A stretch of 64,000 nucleotides of DNA from an uncultured Slackia sp. (GCF_934630525.1 NZ_CAKTVX010000002.1:186001-250000); one strand, 5' to 3'; counted from the stretch's first letter, positions 10,340 to 19,312 are shown. Translations and numbers: made by a program. Notes: a model not told the origin generated them from the sequence alone.

Positions 10340-10611
10340 GAATGTTGACTTTGGATATCTTTTTTTCGCCCAAATGGGGCGTTTCTGTCCGTCGTGTTCC
10401 TTTATACGGCATCCCTGAACTGGGAATAACCATTTTATAGTGAGGACATGTTTCCAATTCTTTGGACACTTTCCACTATTTGTGGTTTGCGGAAATGAGA
10501 CAGGCTCAAAAAGTGACTAACAGGATATCCCCTAAAGCGGGGTAGTTACGAATTGAGTACGACGGCCGCGCGAATCTGTCCTATTCACCGTAATGCATAA
10601 GCCCGAAAACG

Positions 10612-11496
10612 CTACGCGAGCCACCCGTCGCCTTCGCGATGGAAGAAACCTTCGCGCGCAAGATCGGCCATGATGGATTCGAATTCGTCACCCTCTACCC
10701 CATCGCGGCCCGATTTGCGCTCCTCGGCATTCAATCGACGCAGCAATTCAGCCGAAGAAAGCCCCGGCGCGGCCATGACTTCGCGCACGAGCCATGCGCG
10801 CTTTTGGCGGCGCGAGCCTTCAAATTTGCTTTGGCGCGTATAGGCCGCGGCCTTGCGGGCCGGGTTTTTGTGGTCTTTCTTCAAGCGGGCGCCCACATCG
10901 AGCAGCGCGTAATACCAACCGCGCACATCTTCGGCGGGGCACGCGCGCTCTACGAGCGGGCGCAGCTCCTTGTCGGTCACGCGTTCGGCATCGCGGAAGA
11001 AGCAGTGGATGAACACCGCGCGCACGTTCGTCTCGAGATAAAGGCAGGGAACATCGCGCGAAAACGCGGTGATGCCCGCCGCGGTGGCGTCGCCGATGCC
11101 GGGAAGCTTCACGAGCCCATTTACGCCTTCGGGCATGCGCCCGGCGTATTCGGCGGAACATATATCGGCGGCGCGCTTCAACGCGAGCGCGCGGCGGTTG
11201 TAGCCCAAGCCCTGCCATTCCTCGACCACATCGGCCGAGCTCGCCGACGCAAGCGCATCAACCGTGGGGAAATGGCGCAAGAACCGCTCCCATCGGGAAA
11301 GCACGCGCGCCACCTGCGTTTGCTGCAACATGGCTTCAGAAATCCAAATAGCATACGCGTCGCGCGTATTGCGCCAGGGAAGATCGCGGTACAGTGCCTG
11401 CCCCGCCTCGCGCACCCATGCCTGGAATTCCGCGATGTCCGCATCGCTGGGCTCGCTCGAAAAAAGGGGCGCTTCAAGCGCCCCTTCAATGGTCAT
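10612..11496 (-). CDS. MutY-like A/G mismatch glycosylase without Fe-S cluster
   Basis: A 294-residue HhH-GPD glycosylase, probably in base-excision repair. WISEAMLQQTQV (51-62) is nearly identical to MutY and contains its catalytic Glu (E54). The hairpin motif is LPGIGDATAAG (131-141). Two things are odd. The catalytic Asp of MutY (the D of LDGNV) is replaced by Glu in LETNV (E155). The C-X6-C-X2-C-X5-C loop for [4Fe-4S] is absent; residues 205-230 hold only Lys/Arg-rich sequence. The C-terminus looks like a short winged-helix segment rather than the MutT-like domain. ATG 11494-11496 overlaps the Rrf2 stop by ATGA and follows GGAGAGG; the open frame upstream is the Rrf2 gene in another frame. 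Confidence 0.75.
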   Translation of the reverse strand: MTIEGALEAPLFSSEPSDADIAEFQAWVREAGQALYRDLPWRNTRDAYAIWISEAMLQQTQVARVLSRWERFLRHFPTVDALASASSADVVEEWQGLGYNRRALALKRAADICSAEYAGRMPEGVNGLVKLPGIGDATAAGITAFSRDVPCLYLETNVRAVFIHCFFRDAERVTDKELRPLVERACPAEDVRGWYYALLDVGARLKKDHKNPARKAAAYTRQSKFEGSRRQKRAWLVREVMAAPGLSSAELLRRLNAEERKSGRDGVEGDEFESIMADLAREGFFHREGDGWLA

Positions 11497-11900
11497 CGAA
11501 CCTCTCCCGAAAACAGCTTTTCGAGCGTGATGGATTCGAAATAGTCCTGCATAAGCCTGTCGGCATGCTTCCAAATGCCATGATACTCGCAACCGCCGCA
11601 GCGCTCGCAGTATTCCGGGTCGGCCGAGCACGGCGACATGTTCATGGGCCCCTGAAGCGCGGTGAGCACATCGAGCACCGTGGTTGTCGCGGGATCGCAC
11701 GCGAGCGTAAGGCCGCCCTTCGCGCCGCGCACGGTTTTCAAAAGCCCCGCATGCACCAAATCGTGCTGAATGGAGCGGGCGAACGCGTAAGGAATGCTTT
11801 CAGCGTCGGCCACATCGGACACCGACACATACGCGTCTTTATTCGCATACGCCGCGCGAATGATGCGGCAGGCGTAATCGGTTCGGCGAGTAAGTTCCAC
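11493..11900 (-). CDS. Rrf2-family transcriptional regulator
   Basis: A 135-residue Rrf2 regulator opening MELTRRTDYA, the family hallmark, with an N-terminal winged helix. A cysteine group near residues 92-106 (C-X6-C-X2-C-X2-C, within SPCSADPEYCERCGGC) could hold an Fe-S cluster, as in IscR, NsrR and RsrR, but the spacing differs from IscR, so the signal sensed is unknown. It begins with GTG (11898-11900), two bases after the stop of the AAA-like gene, and overlaps the MutY-like start by four bases. These three genes therefore form a coupled operon, suggesting an Fe-S or redox link to repair. Confidence 0.88.
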   Translation of the reverse strand: MELTRRTDYACRIIRAAYANKDAYVSVSDVADAESIPYAFARSIQHDLVHAGLLKTVRGAKGGLTLACDPATTTVLDVLTALQGPMNMSPCSADPEYCERCGGCEYHGIWKHADRLMQDYFESITLEKLFSGEVR

Positions 11901-11902
11901 GG

Positions 11903-13561
11903 CTATTCAACACTTTCGTCATCGTCGCCAAGCGCATCGTAGCGCTGGCTTTCGGCTTCGGCTTCTTCTTCGAAATCGCGTTCGATATCGGCAATCTGCT
12001 TGCGGAAATCGGCGATCACGGCGTCTTCGAGCGCGCGATACTCGGTGGAATCGAGCGGCTGGAAGTTCGAGATGTGCTCGAACATGAGCTCCTGCGTGAT
12101 GGGCTTGTAGCAGCGCGCCTTCAGGCCTGCGCGGTACGCGTCTTCCACAGCTTCGCGGGCGGCGGTCACGATATCGGTGCGCGAAAGGTTGCGCGACATC
12201 TTCGTGAGCATCGCCATGTCGAGCGATTGCACCGACGGATGCTCAGACGCGATGGTTTCCCAAATTTGGCGGCGCTCAAGCTCGTCGGGCAAATAGATGT
12301 CGACCACGCTCATGGGCTCCATGAGGTCGTACAAATACCCCTGGTCGGGGGCTTCGCCGCCCACGGAGGCAAGCACGTAAATGTTCGGGTTCTCGACGGC
12401 CGCGGTCACAAGCGCCACGGCTTCGCGCGCGGCGCGCGACATGCTCGCGAACATAGCGCCTTCGCCCTCGGTAGAACTGGCGGCGTCGATGAGCGGCGCG
12501 CCCCACATGTCGATGTCTTCGAGCACGAGCACGCTCGGCGCTTCAAGCGCGACGCGGCCAAGCATGCGCGGCTGGTTTTTCGCCGACACGGTGACACACA
12601 GCATGGGCACGCCCATGGGGCCCTGCTGCATTTGAATGCGCATGGCGGGAAGGCCAAGCTCGCCCACCACGGCCTGCATGAATGTGTTCGCATCTTCGCG
12701 CGACGACGTGCGGAACACGACCGAACCCGCGGCGGAAAGGCCGTCGAGGCCGTGCTGCTCGCGCAGCGTGTCCACGAGCGCGCGGTATTCCTCGTCGTCT
12801 TCAACGCCCAACCCGAGCGAGCGAGCGTCTTCGATAATGCTGTCGAAGCCCACCAAATCGGAATAGCGCAGCATGGGCACGGCCTTTGAAGGCGCGGCCT
12901 TGTGCACGTCGGCCGAAGCGGTCGTCGGGCGCGGCTCATCGGAATCGTCGGCGGAATCGGCGTCGGCATCGCCCGGAATATGCATCGACATAATGGGCGA
13001 GATGCCCGTGATATGCGCGTTTTGGCCGATTTCCTCGGAAATCATGTCAGCCACGCCTTCCAAATCGGCACGCGAGATGCCGAACTCGGAAAGCTTGTCG
13101 AGCGCCAAATTCTGCAGGCGCTTGGCGTATTCGGGCGCCTCGTCGGTGGACAGGTGCGGCTCAAGCTTGTCGAAAATGTACTCGGCGAGCGAGCGCTCCT
13201 TCATATCGCACGCAATGCCCCACGCCCGGCGCAGCGCTGCGATGGCGGAATCGCTCGCGACTGGCGAACGCTTGCATGCTTCCTCATAAGCCGTAAGGAA
13301 CAGATGCATGGCGAGCTCGCGGTCGCCCGCTTCCGCCGCCGCCTGAGCGCGCTCGAGGTAATCGTTGCGCGCAATGAAATCGGCCGCCAAGGCCTCGCCA
13401 TGCACGATGGCGGCGCCATGATTGGAATATTCGTCATGTTCGAAAGAGGCGTTGCCCTGCGCAGACGAGCTGCATTCGGCGCAATCGCCCTGAGGCCGAT
13501 GGGCTTGATCGGGCTCTTGATTGTTGGCGATATTCGCCTCGTCGTTGTTCTGGTTGAGCAC
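11903..13561 (-). CDS. AAA+-like protein lacking Walker A
   Basis: A 552-residue cytosolic protein of unknown function. Residues 1-60 are polar, 60-160 form helical, TPR-like sequence, 195-225 an acidic linker, and 230-500 an AAA-like domain. Walker B-like VLVLEDIDMW is at 344-353 and an AAA lid-type helical segment at 420-480 (YLPDELERRQIWETI, SRTDIVTAAREAV). Where a P-loop GxxGxGK[ST] is expected there is AGSVVFRTSSRED (278-290), so ATP binding is doubtful. The tail (520-552) is highly acidic. The GTG start (13559-13561) has AAGGGG nine bases upstream and follows a good promoter. A longer frame beginning MKFLHIARC would overlap that promoter, so I reject it. Confidence 0.7.
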   Translation of the reverse strand: MLNQNNDEANIANNQEPDQAHRPQGDCAECSSSAQGNASFEHDEYSNHGAAIVHGEALAADFIARNDYLERAQAAAEAGDRELAMHLFLTAYEEACKRSPVASDSAIAALRRAWGIACDMKERSLAEYIFDKLEPHLSTDEAPEYAKRLQNLALDKLSEFGISRADLEGVADMISEEIGQNAHITGISPIMSMHIPGDADADSADDSDEPRPTTASADVHKAAPSKAVPMLRYSDLVGFDSIIEDARSLGLGVEDDEEYRALVDTLREQHGLDGLSAAGSVVFRTSSREDANTFMQAVVGELGLPAMRIQMQQGPMGVPMLCVTVSAKNQPRMLGRVALEAPSVLVLEDIDMWGAPLIDAASSTEGEGAMFASMSRAAREAVALVTAAVENPNIYVLASVGGEAPDQGYLYDLMEPMSVVDIYLPDELERRQIWETIASEHPSVQSLDMAMLTKMSRNLSRTDIVTAAREAVEDAYRAGLKARCYKPITQELMFEHISNFQPLDSTEYRALEDAVIADFRKQIADIERDFEEEAEAESQRYDALGDDDESVE

Positions 13562-13607
13562 TTCGCCCACCCCCTTCAATGAATTAAGCGACAATACTAC
13601 AAAGATA

Positions 13608-13636
13608 AGTGTAACCAAGCACCTAGCGATGTGCAA
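13608..13636 (-). promoter_or_regulatory. promoter of the AAA-like/rrf2/mutY-like operon
   Basis: On the minus strand TTGCAC (13631-13636) is exactly 17 bases from TACACT (13608-13613), a good housekeeping-type match. It leaves a leader of about 40 bases before the GTG start and supports that start. Confidence 0.6.
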
Positions 13637-13864
13637 AAATTTCACGAAACGTTACTTAGAAAGAAACAGTTCCACAAATATGGAAGAGGCAACGAGCGCC
13701 TCGCTTGCAGATGCACCCGCCGAAACGGCCCGATCGAAGGCGCGCCCCTACGGACGCTTAACGCACAATGGCTCGCACGTGGCGCTCGGCGCCATAACGA
13801 ACGGGGCGTGCAAACGCAAGGCACCCCGTCGCAATCGCGAGCCGCGACGCCGCATCGCCTCGCG

Positions 13865-14665
13865 TTATTTCTCGGCCTTGCAATTCCAATCGAGCGCGTG
13901 CCAGTCGTTTTCTTTGGCGGTGCGCGAAAGCGTGGAATCGGGCGTGATGGCAAACGCATCGGCAGCGCGGTTCAGCATGGGAATGTCGGAATGGTGGTCG
14001 CCGAAAGCGCACGAAAGCTCCCAGTTGCCTGCGCCGTATTTCTCGTTGGCCCATTTCGTGATAGCGCGCACCTTCGCTTCGCCCTCGACGCACTCGCCGT
14101 CGACCTGGCGCGTGTAATTGCCGTTGGCGTCGACTTCCATTTCGGTGCACAGGCTCACGTCGAACGGCTCGAATTCCTGGGCTCGGCGCACGATGGGCCC
14201 AAACGTGGCCGACACGATGACGACCTCAATGCCCGCATCGCGCAGCGCATTCATAGCCGCGCGCGCCTTGGGGCGAAAACGCTTCTGACCAGCGATAACT
14301 TTGTCATAGAAATCGCGCAGGTATTCATCAACCTGCTCTTTGGGGCCGCCCTCGAACGCGGTGAACACCTGGCCGCGCACCCATGCCTCGCTTTGCGGAA
14401 GATGCAGTTTGTAGGCGGCGCCCCATGCGCCCACCTTCGCTAAAACGCGCTTGCGCAGCAAATCGTCGCCGCGCAAATAGCGCACGAGCAATACAGGCGA
14501 ATTGCCCTGGATGGACGTTCCGTCGAAATCGAACGCGGCAATGGCGTGCTTGCCCGTCGCCTTCGCGCGTCGAGCCGCCGCTGCTGCCGCCGCCACGACT
14601 TCATCGTCAACCGTGCACGATTCCCCTGCAATGCTCGTCTGTGCCTCGCGCAGCTTCTTTTCCAT
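13865..14665 (-). CDS. HAD-IB family phosphatase (SerB-like)
   Basis: A 266-residue haloacid dehalogenase-superfamily phosphomonoesterase. Motif I is DFDGTS (D46 nucleophile, D48 acid), motif II VSAT (S152), motif III K198 and motif IV GDHHSD (D223, D227). All four are present, so it should be active. The ~110-residue cap between motifs I and II is of the HAD-IB type shared by phosphoserine phosphatases and lysophosphatidate/CicA-like enzymes. The substrate is not evident from context. An Ala-rich N-terminal leader of ~40 residues precedes motif I and a start nearer motif I cannot be excluded. It lies 83 bases downstream of the ABC exporter and may be co-transcribed with it. Confidence 0.85.
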   Translation of the reverse strand: MEKKLREAQTSIAGESCTVDDEVVAAAAAAARRAKATGKHAIAAFDFDGTSIQGNSPVLLVRYLRGDDLLRKRVLAKVGAWGAAYKLHLPQSEAWVRGQVFTAFEGGPKEQVDEYLRDFYDKVIAGQKRFRPKARAAMNALRDAGIEVVIVSATFGPIVRRAQEFEPFDVSLCTEMEVDANGNYTRQVDGECVEGEAKVRAITKWANEKYGAGNWELSCAFGDHHSDIPMLNRAADAFAITPDSTLSRTAKENDWHALDWNCKAEK

Positions 14666-14712
14666 ACAGAAATTCGCCCCTCATGAGTGCCGGGCAATCG
14701 CCCGACTGGCAC

Positions 14713-14740
14713 GGAGCGCACCCTTTCATGGGCGCGCTCC
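14713..14740 (-). terminator. hairpin after the ABC exporter operon
   Basis: GGAGCGC (14713-14719) pairs with GCGCTCC (14734-14740), with CCC/GGG inside. No T run follows on the minus strand, so termination may be partial or the hairpin may only protect the 3' end. Confidence 0.4.
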
Positions 14741-14748
14741 AATAATGG

Positions 14749-16605
14749 TTATTCAGCAAACTGTGAGTTATAGAGTTTAGCATAGGCCCCATTTGCCGCA
14801 AGCAGCTCCGCATGAGTTCCTTGTTCCACAATGTCACCTTTTTGTAAAACGAGAATCAGGTCGGCATTGCGAATGGTCGACAAGCGATGCGCAATGACGA
14901 ACGACGTGCGACCGCGCATGAGGTTGTCCATGGCCGCCTGGATGCGCTCCTCGGTGCGCGTGTCGACCGAGCTTGTGGCCTCGTCCAAAATAAGCATGCG
15001 ACGGTCGGCCAAAATGGCGCGCGCGATGGTGAGCAGCTGGCGCTGGCCTTGGCTGATGTTGCTCGCGTCCTCGTTGATCACCGTGTCGTAGCCTTCGGGC
15101 AGCGTGCGAATGAAATGGTCGGCGAACGCGGCTTTCGCGGCTGCCTCGACTTCAGCATCGGTCGCATCGAGTCGGCCGTAGCGAATGTTCTCGCGCACGG
15201 TGGCGTTATACAGCCACGTATCTTGCAGCACCATGCCGAATTGCGAGCGCACGTCTTCGCGCGAAAATTCGCGCACGTCGTGGCCGCCGATGCGAATGGC
15301 GCCGCCGTCCACGTCGTAGAAACGCATGAGCAGCTTCACCATGGTGGTTTTGCCTGCGCCCGTGGGACCGACGAGCGCGACGGTTTGGCCCTCGCCCACG
15401 CGCGCCGAGAAGTCGCTGATCACCGGATGCTCGGAATCGTAGCCAAAGCGCACATGGTCGAATTCCACGTCGCTTGGAACGTCGGCGGCCTTCGCCTTCG
15501 GATGCTCGGGCGCCTCTTCGGGGGCTTCAAGGAATTCGAAGATGCGTTCCGCCGCCGCGGCCATTTGCTGCAGCACGTTTGCGACCTGGGCGAGCTGCGT
15601 GATGGGCTGCGTGAAGTTCTTCACATATTGAATGAACGCCTGAATGTCGCCTACCGTGATGCGGCCCTGCACGGCGAAAATCGCGCCCGCAATGGCCACG
15701 GCCACATATCCCAAATTGCTCACGAAGCCCATGATCGGCATCATGAGGCCCGAAAGGAACTGCGAGCGCCACGCCGATTGGTAGAGTGCCTCGTTCGTTT
15801 CGCGGAAGGTGGCAAGCGCCGCGTCTTCCTTGTTGAACGCGCGCACGATGGCCTGACCCGAGAACGTCTCCTCGATTTGGCCGTTAATTTCGCCGAGTTT
15901 CTTCTGCTGCGCGCGGAAGTACTTCTGGCTGCGCTTCACGACGACTTTCACCAAAATGAGCGACAACGGAATCACCAGCAGCGCAATAAGCGTCATCTCG
16001 ACGTTGATGGACAGCATCATGACGAGCACGCCAATCATGGTGGTAGCGCTCGTAATGAGCTGCGTCACGCCCTGGTTGAGGCTTTGCCCCAGCGTATCGA
16101 CGTCGTTGGTGATGCGCGAAAGCACGTCGCCAGTGCTCGTGCACTCAAAGTAGCCCACGGGAAGGCGATCGATTTTCTCGGCGATTTTGCGGCGCAGGCC
16201 GTAGCACGTGCGCTGCGAAACCGAAGTCATCATCCAACCTTGCACGAATGAGCATGCCGCACTCACGCAATACAGCGCCAGCGTGGTAAGCAAAATGGCG
16301 CCAACTGCGTCGAAGTCGATGCCGCCAGTGCCGCCGATTTTGGCGACGATGCCGTCGAACAGCTCGGTAGTCGCTTGCGAAAGCACCTTCGGGCCCACGA
16401 TGTTGAAGGCGGCCGACGCCATGGCGAACACGATGGCCGCGATAAACGCTACCTTGAATTGCCCCATGAAGCGCACGAGCTTGCCAATGGTGCCCTTGAA
16501 GTCTTGCGCCTTTTCACCGGGCATCATGCGGCCCATAGGACCATGCCCGCCGCGGCGGCGCGGGGATGCCGCCTTCAGCTTCGCCATTTCTTCCTGCCGG
16601 CTCAT
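14749..16605 (-). CDS. ABC exporter half-transporter, consensus subunit
   Basis: A 618-residue fused permease-ATPase. Six membrane helices occupy roughly 50-330 after a basic N-terminal tail. The ATPase has Walker A GPTGAGKTT (413-421), signature ISQGQ (517-521) and ILDEATSSVD (539-548) with the catalytic Glu (E542). It overlaps its partner's stop by four bases. The pairing of this intact ATPase with a partner lacking the catalytic Glu is the TM287/288-type arrangement of heterodimeric multidrug or lipid exporters. The substrate is unknown. It is controlled by the MarR gene heading the operon. Confidence 0.92.
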   Translation of the reverse strand: MSRQEEMAKLKAASPRRRGGHGPMGRMMPGEKAQDFKGTIGKLVRFMGQFKVAFIAAIVFAMASAAFNIVGPKVLSQATTELFDGIVAKIGGTGGIDFDAVGAILLTTLALYCVSAACSFVQGWMMTSVSQRTCYGLRRKIAEKIDRLPVGYFECTSTGDVLSRITNDVDTLGQSLNQGVTQLITSATTMIGVLVMMLSINVEMTLIALLVIPLSLILVKVVVKRSQKYFRAQQKKLGEINGQIEETFSGQAIVRAFNKEDAALATFRETNEALYQSAWRSQFLSGLMMPIMGFVSNLGYVAVAIAGAIFAVQGRITVGDIQAFIQYVKNFTQPITQLAQVANVLQQMAAAAERIFEFLEAPEEAPEHPKAKAADVPSDVEFDHVRFGYDSEHPVISDFSARVGEGQTVALVGPTGAGKTTMVKLLMRFYDVDGGAIRIGGHDVREFSREDVRSQFGMVLQDTWLYNATVRENIRYGRLDATDAEVEAAAKAAFADHFIRTLPEGYDTVINEDASNISQGQRQLLTIARAILADRRMLILDEATSSVDTRTEERIQAAMDNLMRGRTSFVIAHRLSTIRNADLILVLQKGDIVEQGTHAELLAANGAYAKLYNSQFAE

Positions 16606-18758
16606 TGCGCGTCACCTCCTTCCAGCTCTTCTTCCGATAGCTGCGAAAGCGCGATTTCGCGATACGGCTCGCAGGCGCCCATGAGCTCGGCATGCGTGCC
16701 GCACCCTACGACGCGTCCCTCGTCGAGCACGACGATCTGGTCGGCGTGGAGCACCGTGGAAATGCGCTGGGCCACGATGATTTGCGTTTTGCCGCCAAGC
16801 TGCTCGGCGAGCGCATGGCGCAGCGCGGCATCGGTTTTGTAGTCGAGCGCGCTGAAGCTGTCGTCGAACAGAAACGCGCGCGCATCGGTGGCAAGCGCGC
16901 GGGCAATAGCCAAGCGCTGGCGCTGGCCGCCCGAGACGTTCGTGCCGCCTTGGGAGATTTCGGTTTCAAAGCCCTTATCCATGTCGTCCACGAAGTCGGC
17001 CTGGGCGATTTCCGCGGCGGCGCGCACGCGTTCGGCATTCGGCTCGTCGGCGGCGTAATCGACGTTTTCCTCAACCGTGCCGCTGAACAGGAAGGCCTTC
17101 TGCGGAACGTAGCCCAGCTGGCTGCGCAGCGCGCGCAGCGACAGGTCACGAATATCGATGCCGTCGATGGTAATGGAGCCTTCCGACACGTCGGCGAAAC
17201 GCTCCACGAGCTTGATCACCGTCGACTTGCCTGAGCCGGTCGAGCCGATGATGGCCGTGGTTTGACCAGGCTTCGCGATGAAGTCGATGTGCTCGAGCAC
17301 ACAATCTTGCGAGCCAGGATACTTGAAGCTCACGTCGTTGAAGGCGATTTCGGCGCCGTCCGTGCGCGTGGCGAGCTCGTCGTCGTGGCACGCTTCCGGC
17401 ACGGGGTCGGCAATCGAGCTTTCCGTCTTCAGCACCTCGTCGATGCGCTGGGCGGCCACATCGGCGCGCGGCAGCATGATGGAAAGCATGCCAATCATAA
17501 GGAAGCCCATGATGATGACCATGGAATAGGTGATGAACGCGATAAGGTCGCCCGTTTGCAGCGTGCCCGCATCAACCGCGTGGCCGCCGAACCAAATGAT
17601 GGCGACGGACACCAGGTTCATAATGAGCATCATGAGCGGCATCATGAACGTCATAACGCGGTTCGTGAACAGCTGCGTTTTCATGAGGCGCAGATTCGCT
17701 TCGTCGAAGCGCTCCTCTTCGTGCGATTCGCGGCCGAACGCGCGCACCACGGGGATGCCCGTGAGAATCTCACGCGACACGAGGTTCACGCGGTCGATGA
17801 GCTTCTGCATGATTTTGAACTTCGGCATCGCCACTTTCATGAGGAACAGCATCACCACGGCAATGGCGAGCACGGCGGCCACGATGATCCAGCCCATAGA
17901 GAGGTTTGTGCGGGCGATCATGATAATGCCGCCGATAGCCAAAATGGGAGCGTACAGAATCATGCGCAGCATCATGACCGACACCATTTGCACTTGCTGC
18001 ACGTCGTTGGTGCCGCGCGTGATGAGCGAGGCGGCCGAGAAGCTTTGGATTTCAGCGTCCGAGAACGACAGCACGCGCTCGAACAGGCGGCTTCGCAAGC
18101 TGGCGCCAATTTTTGCCGCCGTGCGACTCGCGATAAAGCCCACGATTACGGCGATGACCATGCCGAGCGCGGCGAGGCCGAGCATTTTGCCGCCCGTGGT
18201 GAGCAGGTAATTCATCTGCATTGCGTTCAGGTCGTAACCGAGCTGCTCGTATTCGGCCTTGGCGGCGGCAATCGCCTGCTGGCTCACGATGGAATCGGCC
18301 ATGTCGCCCATCTGCGACTTCGCTTCATCGAGTATGGTTTGAACGTCAGATTTCTGCACCATGCCGGCGTCGTAAGCGGCTTTCAGCTGGTCAAGGTCCA
18401 TGCCGGTTTGGTCGGCGTAATGCACCGCAACAAGCGGCATAGACATGGCATCGTCGAGCTCCGCACGATGCTCGCGGCCGAAGTCGGTGAGCTCGTAGGT
18501 GCCGTCGGATTGCTGGGCGTAGGAATCGGCAAATAGGCTTTCGTCCTGCTCGCTTTCCATAATGGCGACCAGGTCGTGCGTGCGTTCGGTGAGCACATCG
18601 GTCGACGCATGCTCGACGCCCGATTGCTGAATGCCCACGTCAACGATGTCAGATGTGTAGTTCGGCAGCGACAAGTCGCAGAACGCCTGAACCGCGAGCA
18701 GCACCACGACGATCGTTACCGCGATTTTATGATTCGCAAAATTCTTGATTAGGCGCAT
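16602..18758 (-). CDS. ABC exporter half-transporter, degenerate-site subunit
   Basis: A 718-residue fused permease-ATPase, partner of the next gene. Between the first hydrophobic segment (10-30) and the next (190-210) lies an extracytoplasmic insert of about 150 residues, rich in Asp, Glu and Gln and predicted helical, that ordinary exporters lack. Walker A is GSTGSGKST (505-513), signature VSGGQRQ (608-614), and Walker B FDDSFSALD (631-639) has Asp where the catalytic Glu should be, so its own composite site is probably slow or inactive. It overlaps the MarR gene by 10 bases at its start and its partner by four at its end. Confidence 0.92.
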   Translation of the reverse strand: MRLIKNFANHKIAVTIVVVLLAVQAFCDLSLPNYTSDIVDVGIQQSGVEHASTDVLTERTHDLVAIMESEQDESLFADSYAQQSDGTYELTDFGREHRAELDDAMSMPLVAVHYADQTGMDLDQLKAAYDAGMVQKSDVQTILDEAKSQMGDMADSIVSQQAIAAAKAEYEQLGYDLNAMQMNYLLTTGGKMLGLAALGMVIAVIVGFIASRTAAKIGASLRSRLFERVLSFSDAEIQSFSAASLITRGTNDVQQVQMVSVMMLRMILYAPILAIGGIIMIARTNLSMGWIIVAAVLAIAVVMLFLMKVAMPKFKIMQKLIDRVNLVSREILTGIPVVRAFGRESHEEERFDEANLRLMKTQLFTNRVMTFMMPLMMLIMNLVSVAIIWFGGHAVDAGTLQTGDLIAFITYSMVIIMGFLMIGMLSIMLPRADVAAQRIDEVLKTESSIADPVPEACHDDELATRTDGAEIAFNDVSFKYPGSQDCVLEHIDFIAKPGQTTAIIGSTGSGKSTVIKLVERFADVSEGSITIDGIDIRDLSLRALRSQLGYVPQKAFLFSGTVEENVDYAADEPNAERVRAAAEIAQADFVDDMDKGFETEISQGGTNVSGGQRQRLAIARALATDARAFLFDDSFSALDYKTDAALRHALAEQLGGKTQIIVAQRISTVLHADQIVVLDEGRVVGCGTHAELMGACEPYREIALSQLSEEELEGGDAQ

Positions 18759-19255
18759 GGCTCGTCACCTTCCTTATCGCGGCAAAGGGCGTTGCTGGCG
18801 GCGGCATCCTTCCAGGGATGCGACTCTTCGAACTCGAGCATGCGGTTCACGATGCGCACGAATTCGCGAGCGTCGTCTTCGCCCAAGAATTCGAGCATAT
18901 GCATGAAACGCTCGTCATGCAGGCGACGGCCCTCGTTTTCGAACTCGTGGCCCGCATCGGTCAGGGAAATCGCGACGGAGCGAGAATCGCCCTCGCCGCG
19001 CTTGCGCACGATGAGGCCTTTTTCCTCAAGCGACTTGAGCGTTTGCGAAACCGCGCCCGGCGTCGCATGCGTGCACGCGGCAAGCATGCCGGGGCGCACG
19101 GCCTCGCCACGGGCTTCCATCATGGAAAGCATCATGAGCGTATTGATCTCGCCACGCGTGATGCCCGGTGGCAACGGCGGTGTCGAGCGGCGTTGGCGCA
19201 TGCGCTGCATCGTTTCAAACATTTCGGTGCGCAACGCTTCCAAAGATTCGCTCAT
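18749..19255 (-). CDS. MarR-family transcriptional regulator
   Basis: A 168-residue winged-helix regulator with the MarR pattern: helix-turn-helix around ATPGAVSQTLKSLEEKGLI, then the basic wing RKRGEGDSRSVAISLTDAG. It is the first gene of an operon with the two exporter subunits, which it overlaps, so it most likely represses its own operon until a ligand (drug, bile acid or phenolic) binds. A long dyad (19279-19312) sits just upstream of the start, where a repressor would block initiation. The N-terminus has a short Met/Arg-rich stretch before the fold. The ATG follows AAAGGGG. Confidence 0.92.
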   Translation of the reverse strand: MSESLEALRTEMFETMQRMRQRRSTPPLPPGITRGEINTLMMLSMMEARGEAVRPGMLAACTHATPGAVSQTLKSLEEKGLIVRKRGEGDSRSVAISLTDAGHEFENEGRRLHDERFMHMLEFLGEDDAREFVRIVNRMLEFEESHPWKDAAASNALCRDKEGDEPCA

Positions 19256-19278
19256 ATCAACCCCTTTCGAAACTCGGA

Positions 19279-19312
19279 TTGTTTAGTTCCTAAATATTTA
19301 GCTACTAAACAA
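19279..19312. promoter_or_regulatory. palindromic operator of the marR-ABC operon
   Basis: TTGTTTAGT (19279-19287) mirrors ACTAAACAA (19304-19312) around a perfect 12-base palindrome CTAAATATTTAG (19290-19301). Only the two-base spacers break the symmetry. It lies 24 bases before the marR ATG, consistent with autorepression by a dimer or a pair of dimers. Confidence 0.75.

Larger units (their letters stand above)
10181..10611. other. hydrogenase promoter region
   Basis: 431 bases upstream of hyaA with no credible gene. It holds a candidate promoter (10228-10257), a dyad operator (10312-10339), and GC hairpins at 10368-10380 and around 10517-10535 (CCCC/GGGG). No clear terminator for the MutY-like gene was found. 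Confidence 0.6.

Noticed and set aside
10212..10469. An 85-codon frame upstream of hyaA
   Set aside because: No ribosome site, no similarity, and it covers the candidate promoter and operator.
11903..13645. Longer, secreted form of the AAA-like protein starting MKFLHIARCLV
   Set aside because: The extra 28 codons, although signal-peptide-like, overlap a good promoter, and a GTG with a well-placed AAGGGG lies downstream.
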